Shown here piece after piece: positions 42,904 to 51,981 of a stretch of DNA of 64,000 nt (position 1 is the first letter of the stretch; the number at the start of each line of letters is the position of its first letter). The stretch is from positions 1 through 64,000 of the forward strand of contig JAZKXV010000028.1 in NCBI GenBank assembly GCA_045611785.1. The letters run 5' to 3'. The DNA is from JAFTYO01 sp045611785. GTDB taxonomy: Bacteria > Pseudomonadota > Alphaproteobacteria > RF32 > CAG-239. A program made the translations under genes and the position numbers. The notes under the pieces are model-generated. The model saw nothing but the letters and a program-made list of their open reading frames with translations, had not been told where the DNA came from and did no database searches.

Positions 42904-44001
42904 TTGTTCGATATAAGGTTTGATAAAACAAAGGCAGAAATGCAAATTTTATTTAAAGGAGATTTTATAAGGTTTGAGGCCGAAAATAATATCGAACTCT
43001 CTAAGGTTAAATTTATAAAAATAAATGGAGAAGAAATTCGTAAATGGGACTCTTCTTTATTGTTAATCTTATTTAAAATAGAAAAAGATGCGGCTCGCTA
43101 TAAAATAAAAATCATATATGAAAAAATGCCGGAAGGTCTAATGAATATGTTAAAATCAGCATTATCTGTGCTTGAGCATATTGATTATAAACCTGTGGTA
43201 AAAACACCCGGTTTTTTAGAAGAAATAGGTGGTTTCGGATTACGTATGTGGCAAAAAATATATAAGGTTTTGCTTTTTATAAGCGAAAGTTTTTCTGCCT
43301 TATGGTTATTTATGTTAGGAAAAAGCGCTGCAAGAAAAACAGATTTTATGTTGCTTGTTGAAGATTGCGGACCGAATTCAATGAATATTGTTGCTTTAAT
43401 AAGTTTTATGGTCGGTTTGATTTTAGCCTTTGTCAGCGCAATACAATTAAAAACATTTGGAGCTCAAATTTTTGTTGCCGATTTAGTTACAATCGGAATG
43501 TTGCGTATTATAGGTGCAATTATGGTCGGTATTATTATGTCAGGCAAAATCTGTGCTTCGTTTGCAGCTTCGATCGCCACAATGCAACTTAATGAAGAAA
43601 TAGATGCGTTAAAAACTATGGGAATATCAAGAGCTGAATTTTTGATTGCACCTCGTATAGTTGCAATCATAACTACAATACCTTTTTTAACTATGTGGGC
43701 AGATTTTTTTGGAATTTTAGGCGGTTTGTTTGTAGGTGTTGTTGCATTGGATATTTCAGCCGGTGAATATTTAAATAGGTTTTATGTAGCGTGGACTATG
43801 AAAAATTTTTGGATAGGGGTTTTTCATGGATTTGTTTATGGTTTTATAATAGCCTTATGTGGTTGCTATTATGGTGTTAATTCTTTAAAAAATTCCAGAG
43901 GAGTTGGAGAAGCTACTACACAAGCTGTTGTTTCGGCAATTGTTTGGCTTATTGTTGTTACATCTTTAATTACATTTGTTTTTGAAAGTATCAGATTATG
44001 A
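42904..44001 (+). CDS. mlaE: MCE-type lipid ABC transporter permease with fused STAS domain
   Basis: About 365 aa. The N terminus (about 10-95) is a STAS domain, the part supplied by a separate MlaB in E. coli; residues about 115-365 are the MlaE permease (NSMNIVALISFMVGLILAF, MVGIIMSGKICASFAASIATM, LNEEIDALKTMGISRAEFL). Start: TTG 42904 with AAGAGG at 42892-42897; the TTG at 42898 is too close to that site. Moves phospholipid across the envelope with MlaF and MlaD. Overlaps mlaF by 4 bases. Confidence 0.93.
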   Translation: MFDIRFDKTKAEMQILFKGDFIRFEAENNIELSKVKFIKINGEEIRKWDSSLLLILFKIEKDAARYKIKIIYEKMPEGLMNMLKSALSVLEHIDYKPVVKTPGFLEEIGGFGLRMWQKIYKVLLFISESFSALWLFMLGKSAARKTDFMLLVEDCGPNSMNIVALISFMVGLILAFVSAIQLKTFGAQIFVADLVTIGMLRIIGAIMVGIIMSGKICASFAASIATMQLNEEIDALKTMGISRAEFLIAPRIVAIITTIPFLTMWADFFGILGGLFVGVVALDISAGEYLNRFYVAWTMKNFWIGVFHGFVYGFIIALCGCYYGVNSLKNSRGVGEATTQAVVSAIVWLIVVTSLITFVFESIRL

Positions 44002-44762
44002 TCAAAGATAAGGTAAGGGTGAAAAATTTAAGTATAGGATATGATAACAACATTTTAATAAAAAATGCCGATTTCGTAATCAAAGAAAGAGATGTTTTTA
44101 TAATAATGGGTGCATCAGGATGTGGAAAAAGTACACTGTTAAAAGTGTTGATAGGTTTGATGAAACCACATAAAGGGCAAATTTTTATTGATGGTATAAA
44201 TTATATACAAGCCCAAGAAAAAGATAAAATCGAGATTATGAAAAAAATAGGTGTTTTATATCAAAGCGGAGGACTTTTTTCTTCAATGACTTTGGAAGAA
44301 AATATAGCTCTGCCTTTGCAAAGATATACATTATATTCTGAAAAAAACATAAAAGATTTAGTAAGTTTGAAATTGGCTCTTGTCGGATTAGCCGGATACA
44401 ACGATTATTATCCGTCTGAAATTAGCGGTGGAATGAAAAAAAGAGCAGGGCTGGCTAGAGCGCTTTCTTTAGATCCTGAAATAGTTTATTTTGATGAGCC
44501 GACAGCAGGTCTTGATCCGTTAACCTCAGCAAAAATTGATGAGCTGATATTAAATATAAACCAGAATCTTAAAACCACATTAGTGCTTGTTACACATGAA
44601 TTGTCTTCAATTTTTTCTATCGGTTCAAATTCTGTTTTTATTGATGCACAAGCAAAATCAATTATAGCAAAAGGAAGGCCAACAGATTTATTAAGAAATC
44701 CGCCAAATGAAACGGTGTTCAATTTTTTAACAAGGGGTAGAAGAAATGAAAAAAATCCCTAA
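43998..44762 (+). CDS. mlaF: MCE-type lipid ABC transporter ATPase
   Basis: 254 aa. Walker A GASGCGKST (38-46), signature ISGGMKKRAGLARAL, Walker B IVYFDEPTAGLDP, H-loop VLVTHELSS. The MKKRAGLARA run after SGG is typical of MlaF. ATG overlaps the mlaE stop; its 3' end overlaps mlaD by 17 bases. Confidence 0.96.
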   Translation: MIKDKVRVKNLSIGYDNNILIKNADFVIKERDVFIIMGASGCGKSTLLKVLIGLMKPHKGQIFIDGINYIQAQEKDKIEIMKKIGVLYQSGGLFSSMTLEENIALPLQRYTLYSEKNIKDLVSLKLALVGLAGYNDYYPSEISGGMKKRAGLARALSLDPEIVYFDEPTAGLDPLTSAKIDELILNINQNLKTTLVLVTHELSSIFSIGSNSVFIDAQAKSIIAKGRPTDLLRNPPNETVFNFLTRGRRNEKNP

Positions 44763-45531
44763 CAAAAAACGAATAGCTATGTTTATGATTTTGGGTTTGT
44801 TATCTTTTTTAGCTATTGTTTTTAAGAGTGTTAGTAATAAAACCGGTATGGAAAAAACAAATTTAGCGGTTATGTATTTTGATGAATCAATAAAAGGTTT
44901 GAGTGTAGGATCTGCTGTTGTTTTTAAGGGTGTGCAGGTGGGTAAAGTTGTTGATATTAGGATTATTACAAATCCTAAAAATATGGAATTTAACATACCT
45001 GTTTATGTGAGACTTTCTAAAGATGGTGATTTCAGTTCAGAAGGTTTTTATAAAGATATCGGTGGAAGAGATGTATGGAATTTGCTTATAGCAAAAGGTT
45101 TAAGAGCTAAATTGATATTACAAAATTTACTTAGCGGACAATTGATAATAGAATTACAAATGTTGCCGGAAACATCGATAGAATTAAAAAATAACCTAAA
45201 CGATGGTATACTTGAAATTCCGACAGTGTTATCAACTGTTGCGGGTATTTCAAAAGATATTCAAGATTTACCTATTAAACAAATTGTTAATCGGTTAGAT
45301 AACATATTGTATGTGGTTGAAAAAGAATTGCCTCAAATTTTATCAAACTTTAACGCTATAAGCGAAAATCTTAAATCGTATGCCGATGAAAATTCTTTTG
45401 CAACAAAGCAGAGCTTCAACCGAATAAATAATGCCCTACAAGATATCAGCAGTGCTGCTAAATCTGTTAAGAACTTGACTGATTATATCGAAAGACATCC
45501 TGATTCATTTTTAAAAGGAAAAGGACAATAA
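44746..45531 (+). CDS. mlaD: MCE-domain periplasmic lipid-binding subunit
   Basis: 261 aa. One N-terminal membrane helix (IAMFMILGLLSFLAIVF), then the MCE domain (about 40-115: VMYFDESIKGLSVGSAVVFK, GVQVGKVVDI) and a helical C-terminal region (LPIKQIVNRLDNILYVVEKE). Forms the ring below the permease. Third gene of the transporter operon. Confidence 0.93.
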   Translation: MKKIPNKKRIAMFMILGLLSFLAIVFKSVSNKTGMEKTNLAVMYFDESIKGLSVGSAVVFKGVQVGKVVDIRIITNPKNMEFNIPVYVRLSKDGDFSSEGFYKDIGGRDVWNLLIAKGLRAKLILQNLLSGQLIIELQMLPETSIELKNNLNDGILEIPTVLSTVAGISKDIQDLPIKQIVNRLDNILYVVEKELPQILSNFNAISENLKSYADENSFATKQSFNRINNALQDISSAAKSVKNLTDYIERHPDSFLKGKGQ

Positions 45532-45534
45532 AAA

Positions 45535-46086
45535 ATGAAAGCTTTCTTGATTTTGTTGTTTTGCTTTATTGTTTACGGTTGTGTTTCTACTCCGGAAAGC
45601 AATTTTTATGTGATAAGTGATAATACACAAGAAATGTTATCAAAGAAAAAGTTAAAAATAACGATTTATGATATTTCTTTACCGCAATATGTAGATAGGC
45701 CACAAATTGTTTTACAAAAAGATGAGAGCTCGGAAATTAAAATTTCAGAATTTAATCGATGGGCTTCGGATTTATCCATAATGTTAAAAAATGCGTTTAT
45801 TGATAATTTGCGCAATATGTTGCCTAATTCGAACATATATGCATTAGCGTACGGAATTGATTTTGAATATGTCGTGATAATAGAGGTTGAAGAGTTTATC
45901 GGGAGGTTAAATCAAAGTGCTTTGTTAAAAGTAAATTGGCAGATTTTAAATACTGAAAGAAAAGAGGTTTATACCAAAAGAAAAGAATATATAACCCAAG
46001 TGGGAAAAACATACGAATCATATGTTTTGGCTCAATGCAAAAACATACAAGCCTTATCTTTTGATGTTGCTGAAAGCTTAAAATAA
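45535..46086 (+). CDS. PqiC-like ABC transporter auxiliary lipoprotein
   Basis: 183 aa lipoprotein: signal MKAFLILLFCFIVYGC with lipid Cys near 16. IYDISLPQYVDRPQIVLQ and WASDLSIMLKNAFIDNL match the PqiC/ABC_trans_aux family that contacts MCE proteins from the outer membrane. Last gene of the mlaEFD operon, 3 bases after mlaD. Confidence 0.85.
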   Translation: MKAFLILLFCFIVYGCVSTPESNFYVISDNTQEMLSKKKLKITIYDISLPQYVDRPQIVLQKDESSEIKISEFNRWASDLSIMLKNAFIDNLRNMLPNSNIYALAYGIDFEYVVIIEVEEFIGRLNQSALLKVNWQILNTERKEVYTKRKEYITQVGKTYESYVLAQCKNIQALSFDVAESLK

Positions 46087-46093
46087 ATCTGAT

Positions 46094-46546
46094 TTATCGT
46101 TTATTTTTAAAAAAGCTTTTAAGAAGTGTTGAGCATTTATCTTCTAAAACGCCGGAAATAACTTCAGGTTTGTGATGGCATGTTTGGCTTTGAAAAAACT
46201 TTACACCACTATCAATTGCCCCACCTTTAGGATCTGTAGCTCCGTATATAACACGTCTTATTCTGGCAAAGGAAATTGCAGCCGCACACATAGTGCAAGG
46301 TTCAAGTGTAACGTATAAATCCAAACCCCACAAACGTTTAGCTTTAAGTTTTTTACAAGCTTTTCGTAAAACTAAAATTTCTGCGTGAGATGTAACATCT
46401 TGACCATATTCGGTTTGGTTATGTGCTTTGGCAATAATTTTATTATTAATAGGATTAACCAAACAAGCACCTATTGGAACCTCGTCTTTTAAATAAGCTT
46501 TTTGAGCTTCTTTAAGCGCTTTTTGCATATATTCGGTATCTGTCAT
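46094..46546 (-). CDS. tadA: tRNA-specific adenosine deaminase
   Basis: Makes inosine at the wobble position of tRNA-Arg(ACG). 150 aa. Zinc/catalytic motif H54-A-E56 in VTSHAEILVL and P83-C84-x2-C87 (EPCTMCAAA). NQTEYGQDVT region fits TadA rather than cytidine deaminase. Convergent with the MCE operon. Confidence 0.94.
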   Translation of the reverse strand: MTDTEYMQKALKEAQKAYLKDEVPIGACLVNPINNKIIAKAHNQTEYGQDVTSHAEILVLRKACKKLKAKRLWGLDLYVTLEPCTMCAAAISFARIRRVIYGATDPKGGAIDSGVKFFQSQTCHHKPEVISGVLEDKCSTLLKSFFKNKR

Positions 46547-46615
46547 AAATATCCTTTGAAATTTCTTAAAACATAAGATATATTACAGCAATAAAGATAA
46601 AAAAGGAAGAAAAAA

Positions 46616-47338
46616 ATGGCTGAAAGATTAGCAAAATTTATGGCTCGTTCGGGTGTGTGCTCCAGAAGAGAGGCCGAAGAATTTATTAAACAACAAAGAG
46701 TTACCGTAAACGGTGAAATTGTGGAAACTCCGGCTTTTAATGTTGAAGGAACGGAAAAAATTTTGTTTGACGGAGAAAAGTTGCCACAAATCGATAAAAC
46801 TAGATTATGGCTCTATTATAAACCGGTTGGTTTGGTTACAACACATAAAGATGAACAAAACAGAGAAACGGTTTTTGCTAATTTACCTGCTTATATGCCT
46901 CGAGTTGTAAGTGTAGGTCGTTTGGACTTAAATTCTGAAGGTTTGCTTTTGTTAACCAACAACGGAGAACTATCAAGAGAGTTGGAACTTCCTAAAAATG
47001 CATGGAGCAGGCGTTATAGAGTAAGAGTTCACGGAAAGGTTGATTTAAAAAAATTAGAAGAATTGAAAAAGGGTGTTTGTGTTGATGGTGTTGAATATGG
47101 CAAGGTTAATGTTGTTGTAGATAGTCAAAATGGAACAAATGCTTGGTTAACAGTTACCTTAAACGAAGGAAAAAACAGAGAAGTAAGAAAGCTTATGAAA
47201 TATGTCGGTCTTGATGTTGCTCGTCTTATAAGGGTTTCTTATGGACCGTTTCAGTTAGGCTCTTTGAAAAAAGGAGAGGTGAAAGAGGTCGCTCAAAAAG
47301 TGTTGCAAGAACAGTTGGGAGCAAGATTTAAACTATGA
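46616..47338 (+). CDS. RsuA-family pseudouridine synthase (RluB/RsuA type)
   Basis: 240 aa. N-terminal S4 RNA-binding domain (LAKFMARSGVCSRREAEEFI, about 4-23), catalytic VGRLDLNSEGLLLLTN with Asp104, and NRQ-like GKNREVRKLM near 190. Modifies 23S or 16S rRNA; the B/E/F/A sub-type cannot be fixed by eye, RluB is most likely. Stops over the rsmD start. Confidence 0.92.
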   Translation: MAERLAKFMARSGVCSRREAEEFIKQQRVTVNGEIVETPAFNVEGTEKILFDGEKLPQIDKTRLWLYYKPVGLVTTHKDEQNRETVFANLPAYMPRVVSVGRLDLNSEGLLLLTNNGELSRELELPKNAWSRRYRVRVHGKVDLKKLEELKKGVCVDGVEYGKVNVVVDSQNGTNAWLTVTLNEGKNREVRKLMKYVGLDVARLIRVSYGPFQLGSLKKGEVKEVAQKVLQEQLGARFKL

Positions 47339-47877
47339 GAATAGTTGCTGGAAAATATAAAGCTAAACGTCTTTTTGCACCAAAAGATATTGCTGTGCGT
47401 CCTACTTTAGAAAGAACAAGAGAGGCGCTGTTTAGTATTTTATATTCAAAAGGTATAGATTTTAATAATACACGAGTTTTAGATGTTTTTGCCGGTACGG
47501 GTGCTTTTGGTTTTGAGGCTCTGTCAAGAGGAGCTCAAAAGGTAACCTTTATAGATAAAGACACACAAATTGTGCAGAAAAATGCAGCATTGTTTGAAGC
47601 TGAGAAAAATAAAATCAGTATTATAAGAGCAAATATTTCTGTTTTGCCTTATATGCCTGAAAAATATAATTTATTGTTTATGGATGCTCCATACGATAAG
47701 GGATTAACAGAAGTAGCTATAGAGAGTTTGTTAAAGCGAGATTTGATAGACGATAACGCTCTTTGCTTAATAGAAACGCAAAAAGATGAAACATTGAACC
47801 TTCCGAATAATTTTGAGTTTTTCGATGAGAGGGTTTACGGCATAGCAAAAATACGCTTTTTTATTTATAAAAAATAG
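47335..47877 (+). CDS. rsmD: 16S rRNA (guanine966-N2)-methyltransferase
   Basis: 180 aa. MRIVAGKYKAKRL start and VRPTLERTREALFSIL are RsmD signatures; SAM loop VLDVFAGTGAFGFEALSRGA near 44-63; catalytic tetrad reads DAPY (usually DPPY) in LLFMDAPYDKG. ATG overlaps the previous stop by 4 bases. Confidence 0.95.
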   Translation: MRIVAGKYKAKRLFAPKDIAVRPTLERTREALFSILYSKGIDFNNTRVLDVFAGTGAFGFEALSRGAQKVTFIDKDTQIVQKNAALFEAEKNKISIIRANISVLPYMPEKYNLLFMDAPYDKGLTEVAIESLLKRDLIDDNALCLIETQKDETLNLPNNFEFFDERVYGIAKIRFFIYKK

Positions 47878-47897
47878 TGTTTTTTGGCAATAAAGTG

Positions 47898-47926
47898 TTG
47901 ATATTTTAAATAAAGTATGTTACATT
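47898..47926 (+). promoter_or_regulatory. Promoter of the two-gene unit 47961-51247
   Basis: TTGATA (47898-47903), 17 bases, TACATT (47921-47926); start near 47933, with GGAG at 47950-47953 before the ATG. Confidence 0.6.
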
Positions 47927-47960
47927 TTGTACAAATATTTATCAAATACGGAGTATAGAA

Positions 47961-50012
47961 ATGGCAAGTAATTTTATTGAAACAGGAACAGTGAACCATA
48001 ACTTTGCCGGTTATAGTTATGATAATGTTGTGGCTGAGCTCAATTCTGATATGGAAGAAACCAGAAAGAAAATCAACCATATCAGACAAATGGGCGAATC
48101 TGCTTCTGATGATGAAACAAGATTAATGCTTGAATCTGAATATAAAAGTTGCCTTGAAACACAAAAGCTTTTGCAAGATGGTTTGGATATGGCAAGAGAA
48201 TATCCAGAAGAATTTCCAGTTTTGTATGCAATGATTGCAAGAGAAGATGTTGATGAATCTGGTGTAAGCTTTGAGTTAAATGAAGTTTTAGCTGAAACCG
48301 ATGATATTGTTACTGAAGCTCGTGATGTTATGCCAAAAGGTAAGCAACTTGAATTAAGTTGTACGCTTCCTGATGCCGGCACTTTTGGTATTGTGGTTAC
48401 TCCTTATGATAAACCGGGTGAAGATAGCGAACAACTAAAAGCAAGAATAACTTTTCCTGATAGCACCATTGAAAATCTTAATGAAGCTAGATTAAAAGCT
48501 ATTTTTGAGTTTTGTGAAAAGAAAGGGTTGTCAATATATGATTTAACTATTCCTTACAAAGACGGTATGATTGATGTTGATGAAAAATTGGCAGAACTTA
48601 CCAGGAAGCTTTTAGAGGATCGCCGATTAGAAGATGTTCAAAGACCAGGTCCTGATGCAGAAAACAGCAATACAAATGATTATGTAATGCTATTTCCTGA
48701 AATAAATGATTTAGATTTAAGTGGATTATATCAAGCTAAAAAGAAATCGGGTAAGAAAGAAGTTAATTTAGACTTTATCAGAAATGAAATAACAGATTTT
48801 ATTGAAAACGATTTGAAGAAAACTAGAGATCGTAGCTATTTTGAAAAAAGTAAAAATATAGATGGCTTAAAAACTTATGTTTTTAGCTTATATGATAAGC
48901 CAAACAAAGATAATGAAAAATTAGATGGTGTTAAAGACAAGAATGGCAATTATGTTCCGACATATTCTCACAGATTGTATGTGGCTCAAAATCCGCAAAC
49001 CGGAGGTTTTGTATTTGGTTATGCAACACCTGGCGGTAAAAAAATGGATGATACAATGGCTGGAGATTTTATCGGGATTATTAAGAAGACCGGAGCAACA
49101 CATGTCAGATTTTCTAACATTTCAAGTGCTGATAAAGGTGTTTGGATGATGGCTTGTGCTGAAAAAGGCTTGGTTCCGATAGGTATCTCAATTAATGCGG
49201 CAAAAGGTAAAGCAATGGTGGAAGCTGCTCGTAAAAAGCTTTCTACTGAAGAGTTTATAGAATTTAAGTATCGTTTATCTGAACAGTTGATTGAAAACGC
49301 TAAAGCTAAGTGTAAAGATAAGTCTGATCCTACATACGGATTAGATAAATCTGAGCTTGATTTTATATCAGGTTTGAAAACAGCCCGTAACTTTGAAAAC
49401 TTCAGAATAGCATACGAAGATGGAGATGGTTTATATGCTAAAGTTATGGATCAGATTGATAAAGGATCAAAAGACAGCCAAAAAGGTGCCGCTATTACAT
49501 TTGGTTCTATGAAGGCTTTGAGAACAGTTTTTGATATATACTTTGGACATCAGGATGAAACTTTGGGACAAAGATTGGAAAGTTGTAAAGATAAGGTGTC
49601 TCGTGAAGAATATGCTGCGCTTAAAGCTATATCTTCAGATAAAAAATTAGGAGACTTAAATACCGAGGAATTTATGCTTATTTATAACACTATCTTGCCT
49701 CGACATATTGAAGAATCTGAGCAAGATATTTTACATGCATATGCTCGTGAATTAAAGCGTACACCAAGACGTGCCGATGGCGTTGTTTTGGCGAGTGATT
49801 TGTTCCCTAGAGCTAAAGGTGCTATAACAGAAATTAATATTACTCTTACAAGAAACGGTATTGATACGTTGACATTGCCTAATGAACACAAGGGTCTTGA
49901 GTTTGAAAGACCGGCAGAAGAAGATTTGAACGCAAGAATAAATGCAAATAACAGACAAAACAATACTTCAAATTCAAACATGATGCCGCCGGTAAATCAA
50001 AACGTGAGATAA
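47961..50012 (+). CDS. Large cytoplasmic-type protein of unknown function
   Basis: 683 aa without signal peptide or membrane helix. Starts with a helical, coiled-coil-prone region (ELNSDMEETRKKINHIRQMG), followed by two segments of similar flavour: ARLKAIFEFCEKKGLSIYDL (about 172-191) and KKTGATHVRFSNISSADKGV..CAEKGLVPIGI (about 374-412). Pattern helix-W/F-x2-A/C-x-E-K-G-L recalls LPD7-type domains of mobile polyproteins, but the similarity is too weak to name. C terminus is Asn/Gln-rich (NNRQNNTSNSNMM). Pairs with the next gene. Confidence 0.7.
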   Translation: MASNFIETGTVNHNFAGYSYDNVVAELNSDMEETRKKINHIRQMGESASDDETRLMLESEYKSCLETQKLLQDGLDMAREYPEEFPVLYAMIAREDVDESGVSFELNEVLAETDDIVTEARDVMPKGKQLELSCTLPDAGTFGIVVTPYDKPGEDSEQLKARITFPDSTIENLNEARLKAIFEFCEKKGLSIYDLTIPYKDGMIDVDEKLAELTRKLLEDRRLEDVQRPGPDAENSNTNDYVMLFPEINDLDLSGLYQAKKKSGKKEVNLDFIRNEITDFIENDLKKTRDRSYFEKSKNIDGLKTYVFSLYDKPNKDNEKLDGVKDKNGNYVPTYSHRLYVAQNPQTGGFVFGYATPGGKKMDDTMAGDFIGIIKKTGATHVRFSNISSADKGVWMMACAEKGLVPIGISINAAKGKAMVEAARKKLSTEEFIEFKYRLSEQLIENAKAKCKDKSDPTYGLDKSELDFISGLKTARNFENFRIAYEDGDGLYAKVMDQIDKGSKDSQKGAAITFGSMKALRTVFDIYFGHQDETLGQRLESCKDKVSREEYAALKAISSDKKLGDLNTEEFMLIYNTILPRHIEESEQDILHAYARELKRTPRRADGVVLASDLFPRAKGAITEINITLTRNGIDTLTLPNEHKGLEFERPAEEDLNARINANNRQNNTSNSNMMPPVNQNVR

Positions 50013-50020
50013 TGTAGCGT

Positions 50021-51247
50021 ATGGATAGAGAACAGTTCTTAAAACACTTTGAAAGCAGTCAGGCGTTTAACGCTTTTTGCTTAGGGATGTCTAAACAGCA
50101 AATTAGAAAACTAAGCACAGATGATTGGACTTCTATCTACTACGGAATTAATTATTTAGTTAGTAAAGGCGGTTATGCCTCAGCGACTGAATTTGTTACA
50201 AAGCATTCTAAAGCATTTCAGCACCTATATTCAAACTATACTCCTGACAAGAAGAAAAGTCGGGCAATTAAAAAGTTTGCATATAGTATCGCAGATAAAC
50301 TTTCTACATCAAAAGAGTTTGCTGATTTTTATTATAAAATAGATGTTTGGGTTGCTGCATCATCTAGTACCAACTATAAGTTGGCAGCGCTTATGAGATC
50401 TGCCATGTATCAAGAATTTTTAGGTGATAAAGTTAAGGCTGGTTTACTTAAACCGTTTGTTAGAGTTGTTAACAGAGATAATAAAGAGCCAATTACTTCT
50501 GGATATTATAAAGCAGGTGGCTTGTTTGGGCATGCTGTTGTTGTAAAACGGGGTATGGCTAACTTTTGTAATACTACTGCACATGAGATTTATCATTCTT
50601 TACAACATATAAGTTTTGCAACGCGTACAAAGTTTTTAAGAAAAATTGGCGTGCGCTTTAATTATGATAAGAAAATGGCCGAATTGTATAGGTTGAACAA
50701 TGCATATTACTTTGATCTTAAAGACGGATTAAGAGCTTATAAGAAGCAGCCTTTAGAATATGATGCCAGATTGTTTGCTACTTGTTTTGAAAGAAGGTTG
50801 CGTAAAAACTTAAGAGCATCAGAAAATAATTGGGGAATGGTGTATCAAACAACGCAAATGTTGAGAGAAGTTGATATATATGACCAAAATGTTGAGTATA
50901 GTGAAAAAAGCATATGTTTATCTTTTTATGCTCCGAATAAACAAACTCAGTCAATATTAGGAGAGTTAAAAACCAGACATCTACAACAAGCACAGCTGAG
51001 TAATATCGAAGAAGGTATGATGGTGTTGTATATACCGGCTAATATGCATAATATTGTTAAACTTAATAAACTATTTAATCGTTCAAGAAAAGTTCAGGAT
51101 GATGCTACCAGAAGGGCTTTTATAAAAGAAAGTTTTCCAATTACATATAACAAGTTTTTTGCAACTGAAAAAGAAAGAATGCAGTATCAACCAAATATAA
51201 AAAAGATTGCAATAAAAAGATTGGGTGGCAACGGCGGAAAATTATAA
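50021..51247 (+). CDS. Unknown protein with zincin-like HExxH motif
   Basis: 408 aa, no signal peptide. Contains TAHEIYHSLQH near residues 189-199: an HExxH, with a further His. The flanks (FCNTTAHEIYHSLQHISFAT) form the helix expected of a metalloprotease, but the third ligand is not evident. C-terminal part basic. Lies 8 bases after the 683-aa gene and has no clear own Shine-Dalgarno, so probably coupled. Family not recognised. Confidence 0.65.
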   Translation: MDREQFLKHFESSQAFNAFCLGMSKQQIRKLSTDDWTSIYYGINYLVSKGGYASATEFVTKHSKAFQHLYSNYTPDKKKSRAIKKFAYSIADKLSTSKEFADFYYKIDVWVAASSSTNYKLAALMRSAMYQEFLGDKVKAGLLKPFVRVVNRDNKEPITSGYYKAGGLFGHAVVVKRGMANFCNTTAHEIYHSLQHISFATRTKFLRKIGVRFNYDKKMAELYRLNNAYYFDLKDGLRAYKKQPLEYDARLFATCFERRLRKNLRASENNWGMVYQTTQMLREVDIYDQNVEYSEKSICLSFYAPNKQTQSILGELKTRHLQQAQLSNIEEGMMVLYIPANMHNIVKLNKLFNRSRKVQDDATRRAFIKESFPITYNKFFATEKERMQYQPNIKKIAIKRLGGNGGKL

Positions 51248-51348
51248 ATTTTATTAAAATTTTTGATAGTATTTTAATTTTTGTTATTGAAATATTTACT
51301 TTTATTACTTAAGTTAAAGATGTATTAGTTGTATTGCAATTAAATTTG

Positions 51349-51363
51349 TTCCGTAAAACGGAA
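51349..51363 (+). promoter_or_regulatory. Palindrome in the pal 5' region
   Basis: TTCCGT-AAA-ACGGAA, a perfect 6-bp inverted repeat 32 bases before the pal ATG: operator or leader hairpin. Confidence 0.4.
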
Positions 51364-51394
51364 TGTTAAACTTAAACCATATGGAGAAAATAAT

Positions 51395-51868
51395 ATGAAA
51401 AAACTTTTAAGTTTGTTCTGTGCAATGGCTTTCTTAGCTGGTTGTTCGTCAATGGGTGAAAATGGCGGTTTGTTTGGTGGTACTGATTGCGAATCAAGAG
51501 AAGCTCGTGATTTTATGGCAAATGCTGAAGATAGGGTATTCTTTGCTTATGACAGTTCTACTTTAACAGCAAACGCTGAAGAAGTTCTTGATACACAAGT
51601 TAACTGGCTCAATATGAGAAAGCACCAAAATGTAAACGTTATCGTTCAAGGTTATTGCGACGAAAGAGGTACTCGTGAATACAACTTGGCTTTAGGTGAA
51701 CGCCGTGCCAATGCTGTAAAAAATTATCTTGTATCTGAAGGTGTAGCAGCTGATCGTATTTCTGTAATTTCTTACGGTAAAGAAAGACCAGCAGTTTTAG
51801 GTAACAATGAAGCAGCTTGGGCTCAAAATCGTCGTGCTGTTACAGTTGTAAAAACAAGCAATATGTAA
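51395..51868 (+). CDS. pal: Peptidoglycan-associated lipoprotein
   Basis: 157 aa. Lipoprotein signal with lipobox LAGC (Cys17), then the OmpA-like peptidoglycan-binding domain (VIVQGYCDERGTREYNLALG near 90-109, GERRANAVKNYL). GYCDERGTREYN corresponds to the diaminopimelate-binding signature; GNTDERGT is more usual, so a Cys sits at an unusual place. Anchors the outer membrane to the wall. tolB is not upstream. Confidence 0.96.
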   Translation: MKKLLSLFCAMAFLAGCSSMGENGGLFGGTDCESREARDFMANAEDRVFFAYDSSTLTANAEEVLDTQVNWLNMRKHQNVNVIVQGYCDERGTREYNLALGERRANAVKNYLVSEGVAADRISVISYGKERPAVLGNNEAAWAQNRRAVTVVKTSNM

Positions 51869-51883
51869 TTTGTCTGATTAGTT

Positions 51884-51915
51884 AAAACGCATTCTTTAAT
51901 TAGAATGCGTTTTTT
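51884..51915 (+). terminator. Terminator after pal
   Basis: AAAACGCATTCT/AGAATGCGTTTT 12-bp stem (51884-51895 with 51902-51913), T-run after. Confidence 0.9.
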
Positions 51916-51981
51916 TGTGCTTGTGTATATGAAATATTTATTTTATAGTGAAAAAAATTAACTACATAAAAGGTCTTAGAA

